A model generated the notes under the pieces. It was not told the DNA's origin. It worked only from the letters and a program-made list of their open reading frames with translations, and searched no databases. Shown piece after piece: positions 25,655 through 34,105 of a stretch of 64,000 nucleotides of DNA. A program made the position numbers and the translations under genes. The first letter of the stretch is position 1. Every line of letters begins with the position of its first letter. Source of the stretch: Flavobacterium gillisiae (GTDB lineage: Bacteria > Bacteroidota > Bacteroidia > Flavobacteriales > Flavobacteriaceae); NCBI RefSeq assembly GCF_900107635.1, contig NZ_FNRD01000005.1, positions 186,001 through 250,000 on the forward strand. Direction: 5' to 3'.

Positions 25655-26851
25655 TTATTGATAGTTATAGAATTCGATTTCTTTTGAAACTTTTTCCAAG
25701 CGTAAACCATATTCTTTTAAGTCATTAATTAATTCGGGGAATGTACCTTTTCTAATTATAAAGTCTAAGTTCTTATCTTGTTCTGTTTCATTAAATATTA
25801 TTATTTTATGATAATTACCAACATCTCTAATTAGTGTTTCAATATTAGAATTTGAAAAAATAAAATGTGTTGTGCTGCTACCACTATGTTTTTGTTTCTC
25901 TTCTTGATTAAGGGAAAAGTTTAATTTTTCAGTATTTTCTACTTTTAGATTATAAACTTCTACTTTTTTAACTTCTACTTTTTCTGTTAAGTTTAAGGAG
26001 GTTAATAGATTGTTCTTTAATACTTTACTATGTTCGTTTATCTCAATTTTATTTAAATTTTTGTAGAAAATATTATATTTATTTTGAACTAACTCATTTG
26101 GAATACTAATTTGATATTCAGGCTTTTTGATGATTTTTGAAATCATGGACTTTAAATTATTATTTAAGTCAATGTATTTTCCTTTCCATAAGGCATCGAA
26201 TGCCATAACATCGTCATTTTCAGCTGCATTTATTACGCTAAAAACATAATAAGCTTTGCTGTCTTTCAAAAGTTCTAAAGTGATATCTATACTGTTTGCC
26301 GGTTCTTGTTCTTCGGTTACTTTTTCTTGCTTCTTTTCTGTAGGTAAAGTTAAATTTCCCTTTGAAATGTTTGTTCCGTTCAAAAAGTTTTCAATTACTG
26401 AACTATTTAATTCAGTTGGTATTCCAATCCATCTTATAATTCCTTTATTATCTATTAAAACAGTATGTGGTATTTCGTCAACATTAAAATTAGCTTCATT
26501 TAATTTTGTTTGATCAGAAACGACTACCGTTTTAAATAGTATTTTTTCGAGTGTTCGTTTTGTTTTTTCTGGTTTTTCGTAAGTCATAGAAAGAAAAAGT
26601 AAATCTTTTCTATTTTTAAAATTATCATGTAATTCATTTAAATGCGGTACAGCGCTTAGACAAGGTGCGCACCAAGTAGCCCAAAATTCAAGAACTATAA
26701 ATTTACCTTCAATATTTTTATCTTTCGGAGTATTTAAGATATAATCTGTAATATTTAATTTTGGCGCTTTATCACCAACTTTTAAAGTGTCTTGCGAATA
26801 AAGATTTCCGCCTAAGAAAATAAGAAGGATTAGAACATTGATTTTTTTCAT
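25655..26851 (-). CDS. Secreted TlpA/ResA-like thioredoxin with extra C-terminal region (cassette gene)
   Basis: A 398-residue protein: signal peptide (LILLIFLGGNLYSQ), then a TlpA/ResA-type thioredoxin fold (residues ~22-160) with the active site WATWCAPCLSAVP, C61 and C64, and the cis-Pro region ...VDEIPHTVLIDNKG. It would reduce or exchange disulfides in the periplasm. Residues ~190-398 form a second region with no thioredoxin features; its end (FIIRKGTFPELINDLKEYGL) recalls the DUF3738-like tail of some TlpA fusion proteins, a weak similarity. The gene is the first unit of the putative array and starts about 50 nt after the box GTTGTGCGA. Confidence 0.85.
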   Translation of the reverse strand: MKKINVLILLIFLGGNLYSQDTLKVGDKAPKLNITDYILNTPKDKNIEGKFIVLEFWATWCAPCLSAVPHLNELHDNFKNRKDLLFLSMTYEKPEKTKRTLEKILFKTVVVSDQTKLNEANFNVDEIPHTVLIDNKGIIRWIGIPTELNSSVIENFLNGTNISKGNLTLPTEKKQEKVTEEQEPANSIDITLELLKDSKAYYVFSVINAAENDDVMAFDALWKGKYIDLNNNLKSMISKIIKKPEYQISIPNELVQNKYNIFYKNLNKIEINEHSKVLKNNLLTSLNLTEKVEVKKVEVYNLKVENTEKLNFSLNQEEKQKHSGSSTTHFIFSNSNIETLIRDVGNYHKIIIFNETEQDKNLDFIIRKGTFPELINDLKEYGLRLEKVSKEIEFYNYQ

Positions 26852-26964
26852 TATTTTGGTTTTTGATTATTATTTTTCTCCAGCGCAATGCTGTCGCACA
26901 ACTAGTATATAACATAAAGTATATACCTCTTTTTATTAAATTCAATCTTTTTCCTAGAAACAAA

Positions 26965-27009
26965 AATCCACAACAAAAACAAATGCACTGCATCTTCTTG
27001 TTGTGGATT
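26965..27009. repeat. Long perfect hairpin upstream of the array
   Basis: AATCCACAACAA at 26965-26976 and TTGTTGTGGATT at 26998-27009 are exact 12-bp complements; inside, ATGCA-C-TGCAT at 26983-26993 forms a second perfect stem. The two-stem form with CAAC/GTTG at the inner ends of the outer stem resembles a very short attC-type site, and it lies about 60 bp outside the first cassette box. It lacks a downstream T-run on either strand beyond short runs, so a terminator role is less likely. Confidence 0.5.
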
Positions 27010-27345
27010 AATTTTGTTTTTCGTGGTTTTCAAATGTAAGATTTTTTTGTCCAAATTAAAGCGCGACTTATTAACAACTTAATACTACTTATGAGTTATA
27101 AAGTTTACTTAGTCGCTTTTTTAGTTAGTAGTAGCATCCGATAATTGTTATTGGTTTTATTTCATTTGTATTTTTATGTAAAAGCTCTTCCTTATTAAGA
27201 AGCAGCGTCACAGAGAGAATCGCAGTATTTGTTTGATTGCTTCGTTATTTCCTTTCCATTGCTCATACCCTAATAGCAATGAAAAATATGTGGATTAGCG
27301 GTGTTTTTACTTTCATGATTAGGAAACACATTCGTGATTTCTAGA

Positions 27346-27410
27346 CCTGATGGAAGCGGCATCCTCTTTATCCCGGCTTTTCGGGATAAAGAGATATAGC
27401 AGACAGCAGG
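27346..27410 (+). ncRNA. Candidate structured RNA / flavobacterial repeat upstream of nqrA
   Basis: The 65-nt stretch pairs CCTG (27346-27349) with CAGG (27407-27410), then has an asymmetric internal loop (GGAAGCGGCATC against ATATAGCAGACAG) and an 11-bp stem CTCTTTATCCC/GGGATAAAGAG. The conserved-looking words CCTGAT..GCGGCATCC and ATATAGC.GA.AGCAGG recall, from memory, an element abundant between flavobacterial genes, possibly related to the Flavo-1 RNA motif. Orientation and function are not established. Confidence 0.4.
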
Positions 27411-27693
27411 AACTATCGGGCTTGAAGCCACAATCGCTCTGCTCCTAAAATATATTTTAAGGCTATTCTTTTGAAAATCATTTCTTTATAAAAATGAACT
27501 TTCTATCCAATTATACATTATTCCTTAACTAAAATGTTTTTATTGTTGGTATTTTGACACAAATTCATTAAATTAGTGCTTTATACTTCCATTATTTTAA
27601 CAAATAAATAATAAACTTAATCTTATAGCATACTAGAATTATATTCCAATACCAGAAAATCATAAGTAATACCCACTAAAAATAAATTAATGT

Positions 27694-29049
27694 ATGAGTG
27701 AATATATTAAAATTAAACGGGGATTGAATCTCAAATTGATCGGTGAAGCTGCTAAGACAGTATTAGACCTGCCTGTGGCGGAAATATTTGCTATAAAACC
27801 AAAAGATTTTGTGGGGCTAACACCCAAATTATTAGTGAAAGCTGGTGCCAATGTAGAAGCCGGAACTCCGCTATTTTACGATAAAAACAATAAAAAAATT
27901 CAGTTTTGCTCTCCCGTGAGTGGTGAAGTAATTGAAATTCTTCGTGGCCAGAAAAGAGTTATTTTAGAAATAAAAATCCTTGCCGACAGGGAAATAAAAC
28001 ACCTTACATTTACTAAATCAAATCCCAACCAACTTTCTCGAAAAGAAATCATTGACCAACTATTGAATAGTGGTGTTTGGCCGTTTATCCGCCAACGTCC
28101 TTATGGAACTATAGCGAATCCAAGCGAGAGCCCAAAAGCCATCTTCATATCTGCCTTTGACACGAATCCATTAGCTCCTGATACTGATTTTATCATGTCA
28201 GGGAAAGAATCTTATTTTCAAACGGGAATTAATGCCTTGCAGCAATTAACGACTGGAAAAATACATTTAAACGTTCAAGCGAATACCGCCCCTGCTCCTG
28301 CTTTTAGTCAGGCTCAAAATGTACAAATCAATACGATATCTGGTCCTCATCCAGCGGGAAATGTTGGCGTTCAAATTCACCACATTGATCCTATTAACAA
28401 AGGAGAAGTAGTTTGGTACATCAATCCACAAGATGTAGTCATCATGGGAAAATTATTTGACGAAGGACTATTTGATGCTACTCGAATTCTTGCAGTAACA
28501 GGTTCTCAGGTCAACAACCCTAAATATTATAAAACCATTGTAGGTTCGTCTGTAAAAAATATTCTTTCGGAAGCAGGGCTAAAAAAAGGCGACAACAGAA
28601 TCATCAGTGGTTCTATTTTGTCTGGTAGCCAAATTCCAGCTGACGGTTTTTTGGGTTTTTATGATTCTCAAATTACTGTAATTCCTGAAGGAAATGAATA
28701 TGAATTTATGGGTTGGCTAGCGCCCGGTTTTGATAAGTTTAGTGTTTCTCGCACTTTTTTCTCTTGGTTGACACCAAATAAGAAACACGATTTAAATACC
28801 AATTTACATGGCGAAGAACGTCCTTTTGTAATGACTGGACAATATGAAAAAGTGTTTCCGATGGATATTTATCCTGTACAACTTTTAAAATCAATCTTAA
28901 TTGAAGACATCGATATGATGGAGAAATTGGGAATATATGAAGTAGTAGAAGAGGATTTTGCGCTCTGCGAATTAGTCTGTACATCCAAGATCAAATCGCA
29001 AGAAATCATACGTCATGGTCTTGATATGGTACGAAAGGAGTTTAGTTAA
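27694..29049 (+). CDS. nqrA: Na+-translocating NADH:quinone reductase subunit A
   Basis: A 451-residue NqrA, the peripheral cytoplasmic subunit of the Na+-NQR complex that couples NADH oxidation by quinone to sodium export. The opening YIKIKRGLNLKLIGEA with the biotin-like stretch KLLVKAGANVEAGTPLFYDK and FCSPVSGEVIEI is diagnostic. Usual length. It begins the nqr operon but is separated from nqrB by 352 bp of repeat sequence, an unusual gap in an otherwise tight operon. Confidence 0.96.
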   Translation: MSEYIKIKRGLNLKLIGEAAKTVLDLPVAEIFAIKPKDFVGLTPKLLVKAGANVEAGTPLFYDKNNKKIQFCSPVSGEVIEILRGQKRVILEIKILADREIKHLTFTKSNPNQLSRKEIIDQLLNSGVWPFIRQRPYGTIANPSESPKAIFISAFDTNPLAPDTDFIMSGKESYFQTGINALQQLTTGKIHLNVQANTAPAPAFSQAQNVQINTISGPHPAGNVGVQIHHIDPINKGEVVWYINPQDVVIMGKLFDEGLFDATRILAVTGSQVNNPKYYKTIVGSSVKNILSEAGLKKGDNRIISGSILSGSQIPADGFLGFYDSQITVIPEGNEYEFMGWLAPGFDKFSVSRTFFSWLTPNKKHDLNTNLHGEERPFVMTGQYEKVFPMDIYPVQLLKSILIEDIDMMEKLGIYEVVEEDFALCELVCTSKIKSQEIIRHGLDMVRKEFS

Positions 29050-29401
29050 TTGACTTTGTTGTTTACGAGATTCTAATGTCATTAGTGCCCGCAGTCGAGC
29101 GTCAAATGTTTGAAGAAGTCGTAAAAACAAAAGCTGTTTGAGCGTAGCGAGTTTTTTTGTTTTAGACTTCGAAAACTAATTTGACCGACGAGGGAGCGGA
29201 AGAGTTGATTTTTTTGTTTCTTTTTTGATCAAGCAAAAAAGAAAATTATGAAAAGGAAATTGATCAATTTTAAAAAAAGCAACGTTGAAAGTAAAAGTCA
29301 AACTGACTCATAAAAAAATTTAACGTAATATATTAATTAACAATACATAATATCCATACAATCTAATAGTTACCAAATTTAATCATTTAAAAAATCTGAA
29401 T
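29050..29401. repeat. 352-bp spacer with a long imperfect hairpin, between nqrA and nqrB
   Basis: No gene. From about 29092 to 29190 an imperfect palindrome can be drawn: GTCAAAT at 29101-29107 against ATTTGAC at 29179-29185, and GAAGTCGTAAAAACAAAA (29115-29132) against TTTTTTTGTTTTAGACTTC (29152-29170), closed by the loop GCTGTTTGAGCGTAGCGAG. Similar hairpins with GAGCGTAGCGAG are, from memory, dispersed in flavobacterial genomes. It is likely an inserted repeat that could reduce read-through from nqrA into nqrB. Confidence 0.55.
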
Positions 29402-30583
29402 TTGAAGCCACTTAGAAACTTACTGAACAATCTCAAACCTAATTTTGAAAAAGGGGGAAAACTAGAAAAATTCTATCCCGCATTTGATGCGTTTGAAACC
29501 TTCCTATTTGTACCCAATCATACTACAAAAAGCAAGGGAACACACGTACGCGATGCTATCGATTTGAAACGCACGATGATATTAGTGGTTCTATCTTTAG
29601 TTCCCTGTTTATTATTTGGGATGTGGAATATTGGTTACCAACACCACCATGCTTTCGGAATTACGAATGTTTCTCTAATGGATAATTTTGTTTTTGGAGC
29701 CATCAAAGTACTACCCTTAATTATAGTTTCTTACGGAGCAGGATTGACGACGGAGTTCATTTTTGCCATTATTCGAAAACATACTATCAATGAAGGCTTT
29801 TTAGTTTCAGGGATGTTGATTCCGCTCATAATGCCCATAGATGTCCCGTTGTGGATGCTGGCGGTCGCGACGATATTTGCCGTTATTATAGGTAAAGAAG
29901 TTTTTGGTGGAACAGGAATGAATATTTTAAACCCTGCGCTTACCGCTAGAGCGTTTCTATTTTTTGCATATCCAAGCAAAATGTCGGGAAACGAAGTTTG
30001 GATAAACACGAGTACTGACAAAGGACAAGCCGTTGTTGATGCGTATAGTGGCGCAACTCCATTAGGCGATGCTGCAGCTGGTTTTGCTGATAAAATTCCG
30101 AGCATGATGGAATCCTTCATCGGTATTATTCCTGGTTCTGTAGGGGAAACATCTACGCTTGCTTGCTTGATTGGAGCTGGTATTTTATTATATACCGGAA
30201 TTGGTAGTTGGCGAATAATGGCCTCGGTTTTTGCAGGTGGATTTTTGATGGCTGTAATCTTTAATTTCTTTGGATTGAATACGTTAATGCAAATTAGTCC
30301 ACTACATCATTTAGTATTAGGAGGATTTGCATTTGGCGCAATTTTTATGGCCACAGATCCAGTGAGCGCGACACAAACAAATACTGGAAAATACATATAT
30401 GGATTTTTAATAGGACTGCTGGCAATTCTCTTTCGAGTTTTTAACCCCGCTTACCCTGAAGGAATGATGTTAGCGATTTTATTTATGAATGTAATGGCAC
30501 CTTTAATAGACCATTATGTTGTAGAAGCAAATATCAAAAGAAGACTAAAAAGAGTTAATCCAATACATAATCAAAATGGATAA
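29402..30583 (+). CDS. nqrB: Na+-NQR subunit B
   Basis: A 393-residue integral membrane subunit of Na+-NQR. It carries a covalently bound FMN at the Thr of SGAT: here S216-G-A-T219 in YSGATPLGD, the target of ApbE. About ten hydrophobic segments are visible. The start is a TTG at 29402, since the family begins (M)KPLRNLLNNLKPNFEKGGKL and no ATG lies in frame nearby. The gene overlaps nqrC by 8 bp, so their translation is probably coupled. Confidence 0.95.
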   Translation: MKPLRNLLNNLKPNFEKGGKLEKFYPAFDAFETFLFVPNHTTKSKGTHVRDAIDLKRTMILVVLSLVPCLLFGMWNIGYQHHHAFGITNVSLMDNFVFGAIKVLPLIIVSYGAGLTTEFIFAIIRKHTINEGFLVSGMLIPLIMPIDVPLWMLAVATIFAVIIGKEVFGGTGMNILNPALTARAFLFFAYPSKMSGNEVWINTSTDKGQAVVDAYSGATPLGDAAAGFADKIPSMMESFIGIIPGSVGETSTLACLIGAGILLYTGIGSWRIMASVFAGGFLMAVIFNFFGLNTLMQISPLHHLVLGGFAFGAIFMATDPVSATQTNTGKYIYGFLIGLLAILFRVFNPAYPEGMMLAILFMNVMAPLIDHYVVEANIKRRLKRVNPIHNQNG

Positions 30584-31307
30584 AGACAGCAACAAAGCCA
30601 CGTTTATTTTTTCCTCTGTTATGGTGGTAGTTATTGCCGTACTGCTATCAGTAACCGCCATAAGTCTTGCACCCTATCAGGAGAAGAATGTTAGGATAGA
30701 AAAAATGAAAAACATACTAACCAGTGTTTCGATTCCTACTGAAACTACAGGGACCGAAACTGCCTTTAATAAATACATTACGCAACAAATTGTATTGAAT
30801 AATAAAGGCGAGCAAGTAACAGGAAGTGTTACTGCATTTGACATTGACCTTAAAAAGGAATTAGATAAAGTTAAAATAGGAAAAGGAAATGAGCAGTTGT
30901 TTCCGCTATTCATTTGCAATAAAGAGGGAAAATCATTTTACATTATTCCGATAAGAGGAAAAGGATTATGGGGACCTATATGGGGATTTATTTCTCTGGA
31001 AAGTGATATGAATACGGTTTACGGAGTCAGTTTTGGTCACAAAAGTGAGACTCCTGGATTGGGTGCCGAGATTGAAACACAAAAATTCCAACAGCAGTTT
31101 ATTGGGAAGCAAATATTTGATGAATCAGGCAAATTTGTTTCGGTTACCGCAATTAAAGGAGGTGCAAAACCAAATGATATGCATGGTGTTGATGCTATTT
31201 CGGGCGCAACAATAACGAGTAAAGGCGTATCTGAAATGTTTGAACGAACATTAAACAATTACATTCCCTATTTTAAAAAACAGGAAACAATAGCATTTAC
31301 AAACTAA
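30576..31307 (+). CDS. nqrC: Na+-NQR subunit C
   Basis: A 243-residue subunit with one N-terminal transmembrane helix (residues ~8-28, FIFSSVMVVVIAVLLSVTAI) and a periplasmic FMN-binding domain. The FMN is attached to Thr in the motif GVDAISGATITSKG, S209-G-A-T212, a second ApbE target in the same operon. GPIWGFISLESDMNTVYGV is another typical stretch. Eleven bases separate it from nqrD. Confidence 0.95.
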   Translation: MDKDSNKATFIFSSVMVVVIAVLLSVTAISLAPYQEKNVRIEKMKNILTSVSIPTETTGTETAFNKYITQQIVLNNKGEQVTGSVTAFDIDLKKELDKVKIGKGNEQLFPLFICNKEGKSFYIIPIRGKGLWGPIWGFISLESDMNTVYGVSFGHKSETPGLGAEIETQKFQQQFIGKQIFDESGKFVSVTAIKGGAKPNDMHGVDAISGATITSKGVSEMFERTLNNYIPYFKKQETIAFTN

Positions 31308-31318
31308 AATAACAGGAT

Positions 31319-31999
31319 ATGAGCAAAGAAACAATCGCAGTTCCTGCAAAACCAAAAAAGACAAAAGAGCCTTTATTTTCGCCAAAAAATAAAAGACTTT
31401 TATACGATCCCTTAAATGATAATAATCCTATCACCGTTCAGGTATTGGGAATCTGTTCGGCATTGGCTGTTACCGTAAAAATGAAACCATCTATTGTGAT
31501 GGCTCTCGCGGTAATCGTAGTTTGTGCCTTTTCGAATGTTATTATTTCATTTATTCGAAATATTATCCCAAATCGCATTCGGATTATCGTTCAATTAACG
31601 GTGGTTGCTGCGATGGTAATTTTAGTAGATCAATTTTTAAAAGCTTTTGTATTTGACGTAAGTAAGCAGTTATCCGTTTTTGTTGGATTAATCATCACAA
31701 ATTGCATCATCATGGGACGTTTGGAAGCTTTTGCAATGTCTAACAAACCTTGGCCTTCATTTTTAGATGGAATCGGTAACGGTTTTGGCTACGGTTTGAT
31801 TTTGGTAATCGTTTCTATGATTCGGGAACTATTTGGTTCAGGAGAACTGATGGGAAACCGTATCATTCCAGAGTCTATTTATAAGTTAGGTTATTTTAAC
31901 AATAGTCTGGTCATCATGCCGCCTATGGCGCTAATCATTGTGGGGATTCTTATCTGGATTCAAAGAAGCCGAAATCAAAAATTAATTGAATCGAAATAA
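31319..31999 (+). CDS. nqrD: Na+-NQR subunit D
   Basis: A 226-residue membrane subunit of the NqrD/RnfE family. The N-terminal cytoplasmic stretch (KPKKTKEPLFSPKNKRLLYD) precedes about six transmembrane helices. The family signature appears as QVLGICSALAVTVKMKPSIV and the conserved GLIITNCIIMGRLEAFAM with a Cys that binds the intramembrane iron centre shared with NqrE. It is followed by nqrE after 32 bp. Confidence 0.95.
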   Translation: MSKETIAVPAKPKKTKEPLFSPKNKRLLYDPLNDNNPITVQVLGICSALAVTVKMKPSIVMALAVIVVCAFSNVIISFIRNIIPNRIRIIVQLTVVAAMVILVDQFLKAFVFDVSKQLSVFVGLIITNCIIMGRLEAFAMSNKPWPSFLDGIGNGFGYGLILVIVSMIRELFGSGELMGNRIIPESIYKLGYFNNSLVIMPPMALIIVGILIWIQRSRNQKLIESK

Positions 32000-32031
32000 T
32001 ACTTTAATAAACACGATTTAAACATTTCATC

Positions 32032-32646
32032 ATGGAACACATCAATATATTTATAAAAGCGGTTTTTATTGAGAACATGATATTTGCCTATTTTCTAGGC
32101 ATGTGTTCCTATTTGGCCATTTCTAAAACCGTAAAAAGTGCTGTGGGGCTAGGACTTGCAGTGACTTTTGTATTATCTATCTCGGTTCCGGTTTGTTATC
32201 TATTAGAAAAATATGTCTTAAAAGCGGGAGCATTAGAATGGTTATCTACTGATTATAAGACTGTTGATATTAGTTTTTTAAGTTTTATAATGTTTATTGC
32301 AACAATTGCCTCTATTGTGCAATTAGTAGAGATGATTGTTGAAAAATATGCACCAGCATTGTACAGTTCTTTGGGGATATTCTTGCCGTTAATTGCGGTA
32401 AACTGTTCTATTCTAGGAGGAGCGTTATTTATGCAAGAAAGAGAATATGCCTCCTTGGGTGAAGCCACTGTTTTCGCCTTCGGTTCTGGTGTGGGATGGT
32501 TTCTAGCCATCGTTGCTTTATCTGCTATTCGAGAAAAATTACGATATTCTAATGTACCTGGCCCTTTGAGAGGTTTAGGGATTACGTTTATTTTAACTGG
32601 ATTAATGGCTATTGCATTTATGAGCTTTATGGGGATTTCGTTATAA
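32032..32646 (+). CDS. nqrE: Na+-NQR subunit E
   Basis: A 204-residue membrane subunit, the inverted-topology partner of NqrD. Six hydrophobic segments are visible. The sequence [18 protein letters not shown] carries the Cys counterpart of the NqrD iron ligand, and [20 protein letters not shown] the other conserved Cys. Normal family length. Short 19-bp gap to the nqrF start. Confidence 0.95.
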   Translation: MEHINIFIKAVFIENMIFAYFLGMCSYLAISKTVKSAVGLGLAVTFVLSISVPVCYLLEKYVLKAGALEWLSTDYKTVDISFLSFIMFIATIASIVQLVEMIVEKYAPALYSSLGIFLPLIAVNCSILGGALFMQEREYASLGEATVFAFGSGVGWFLAIVALSAIREKLRYSNVPGPLRGLGITFILTGLMAIAFMSFMGISL

Positions 32647-32665
32647 ATCTATAATCAAATTGAAA

Positions 32666-33931
32666 ATGATAGTATTAGGTATTAATAGCACAACAATAAT
32701 CAGTAGCGTAATTGTATTTTTACTCTTCAATTCGCTGCTTGTCTATATAATTCTGTTTGCCAAATCTAAGCTTACTCCTTCAGGATTAGTCAAGATAGTC
32801 ATAAACAAAGAGGATGTGCTCGAAACTGAAGCAGGCTCAACACTACTTTCCACGCTGTCCAATAGAAAAATATTTCTACCCTCAGCCTGCGGTGGCGGTG
32901 GTACTTGCGGTATGTGTAAATGCCAAATACTATCAGGTGGTGGTCAAATCCTCCCTACTGAAACGCCTTATTTTTCAAGAAAAGAGCAACAAGACAATTG
33001 GCGATTAGGTTGCCAAGTAAAAGTGAAGGAGGATATGGAAATTGTCATTCCTGCTAGCGTTATGGGTATCAAAAAATGGGAATGTGAAGTAGTTTCAAAT
33101 GACAATGTCGCTACCTACATCAAAGAATTTGTGGTTAAATTACCGGAAGGGGAATTTTTAGATTTTCAGTCAGGTTGCTATATTCAAATTGACGTCCCTG
33201 AATGCGAAGTGGATTTTAAAAATGATTTGTACAAAATTGATGATCGTTTCAAAGATGATTATGACAAATTTGGAATTTGGAATTTAAAAATGAAAAATCC
33301 AGAATCTATTTTTAGAGCTTATTCCATGGCAAACCATCCTGCGGAAGGAAATATCGTTATGCTCAACATTCGACTTGCAACTCCCCCATTTGACCGTAAA
33401 GTAGGTGGTTTTATGAAATTAAATCCTGGAATTGCGTCTTCCTTTGTTTTTTCTCGAAAACCAGGTGACAAAGTTACTATTGCCGGACCTTTTGGAGATT
33501 TCCATATCAAGCCCACACAAAGAGAAATGATTTATATCGGCGGAGGAGCAGGAATGGCTCCGCTACGCTCCCATTTATTCCATCTTTTTCATACCGTAAA
33601 AGAAAGAAACAGAAAAGTGAGTTTTTGGTATGGAGGAAGATCTTCGAGAGAGGTTTTTTATACCGAGGAATTTAAGAAAATTGACAAAGAATTTCCAAAT
33701 TTCGATTACAACGTCGCACTATCTGAACCTCTACCTGAAGACAATTGGACGGGGGATACCGGTTTTATTCATAATGTATTGTTTGAAAATTATTTGAAAC
33801 ACCATGAAGCTCCAGAAGACATTGAATATTATATTTGCGGCCCACCCATGATGAATGCGGCGGTCTTTAAAATGCTCGACGAACTAGGAGTTCCAGGAGA
33901 GAATATTGCATTTGATGATTTTGGAGGTTAA
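32666..33931 (+). CDS. nqrF: Na+-NQR subunit F (NADH dehydrogenase)
   Basis: A subunit with one N-terminal transmembrane helix, a 2Fe-2S ferredoxin domain (CGGGGTCGMCKCQIL with the later Cys in WRLGCQV) and a ferredoxin-reductase FAD/NADH module (FRAYSMANHP for FAD, YIGGGAGMAPLRSH for NADH, YYICGPPMMNAAV near the end). It accepts electrons from NADH and passes them to the other subunits. I use the ATG at 32666 (421 aa), not the upstream TTG at 32660. Closes the nqr operon. Confidence 0.95.
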   Translation: MIVLGINSTTIISSVIVFLLFNSLLVYIILFAKSKLTPSGLVKIVINKEDVLETEAGSTLLSTLSNRKIFLPSACGGGGTCGMCKCQILSGGGQILPTETPYFSRKEQQDNWRLGCQVKVKEDMEIVIPASVMGIKKWECEVVSNDNVATYIKEFVVKLPEGEFLDFQSGCYIQIDVPECEVDFKNDLYKIDDRFKDDYDKFGIWNLKMKNPESIFRAYSMANHPAEGNIVMLNIRLATPPFDRKVGGFMKLNPGIASSFVFSRKPGDKVTIAGPFGDFHIKPTQREMIYIGGGAGMAPLRSHLFHLFHTVKERNRKVSFWYGGRSSREVFYTEEFKKIDKEFPNFDYNVALSEPLPEDNWTGDTGFIHNVLFENYLKHHEAPEDIEYYICGPPMMNAAVFKMLDELGVPGENIAFDDFGG

Positions 33932-34105
33932 TAGGAATGATTCCAACATGAATTGAATGAGTTTGTGATTCATTAACCACGAAGGCTCAAAAATCAAAAA
34001 ATAATCTATACCGTTTAACATATTCTTTTCGGTAAAACATTTATGCCTTAGCGTCTTTACTTAGTCTGTTCGCTTTCGCTTGGCTGTGGCAATAAAACAT
34101 AATTT

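Larger units (their letters stand above)
23658..26902 (-). mobile_element. Putative integrase-less integron cassette array (CALIN-like)
   Basis: Three related ~126-bp imperfect inverted repeats follow the TlpA-like, TPR and 210-residue genes, all in the same orientation. Each unit is one ORF, a short leader (about 20-50 nt) without a visible TAnnTTTG box, and a 3' repeat. Unit ends match as in excised cassettes: the TlpA unit starts GTTGTGCGA (26902 to 26894, minus strand) and its closing repeat has TCGCACAAC (25646 to 25638); the TPR unit starts GTTACAGGC (25527 to 25519) and closes with GCCTGTAAC (24551 to 24543). Known integron cassettes show this pairing. No integrase gene lies in the window, and the boxes deviate from GTTRRRY, so the call is an inference. 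Confidence 0.65.
26852..27693. other. 842-bp intergenic region between the array and nqrA
   Basis: No gene is supported here. Three structures can be named: the cassette-type box GTTGTGCGA (26902 to 26894, minus), flanked by two TATATAC words; a long hairpin at 26965-27009; and a candidate structured RNA at 27346-27410. A weak stem GTGTTT/AAACAC spans 27301-27330. The nqr operon promoter should lie in the last ~150 bp, but no good TAnnTTTG match was found. Confidence 0.6.

Noticed and set aside
26772..26993. 73-codon minus-strand frame overlapping the TlpA start
   Set aside because: Out of frame with the TlpA signal peptide, Cys-rich by chance, and spanning the cassette box; no family resemblance.
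27181..27345. Possible tRNA or small ORF upstream of nqrA
   Set aside because: No cloverleaf, no T-loop GTTCRA-type sequence and no frame above 40 codons with a sensible start.
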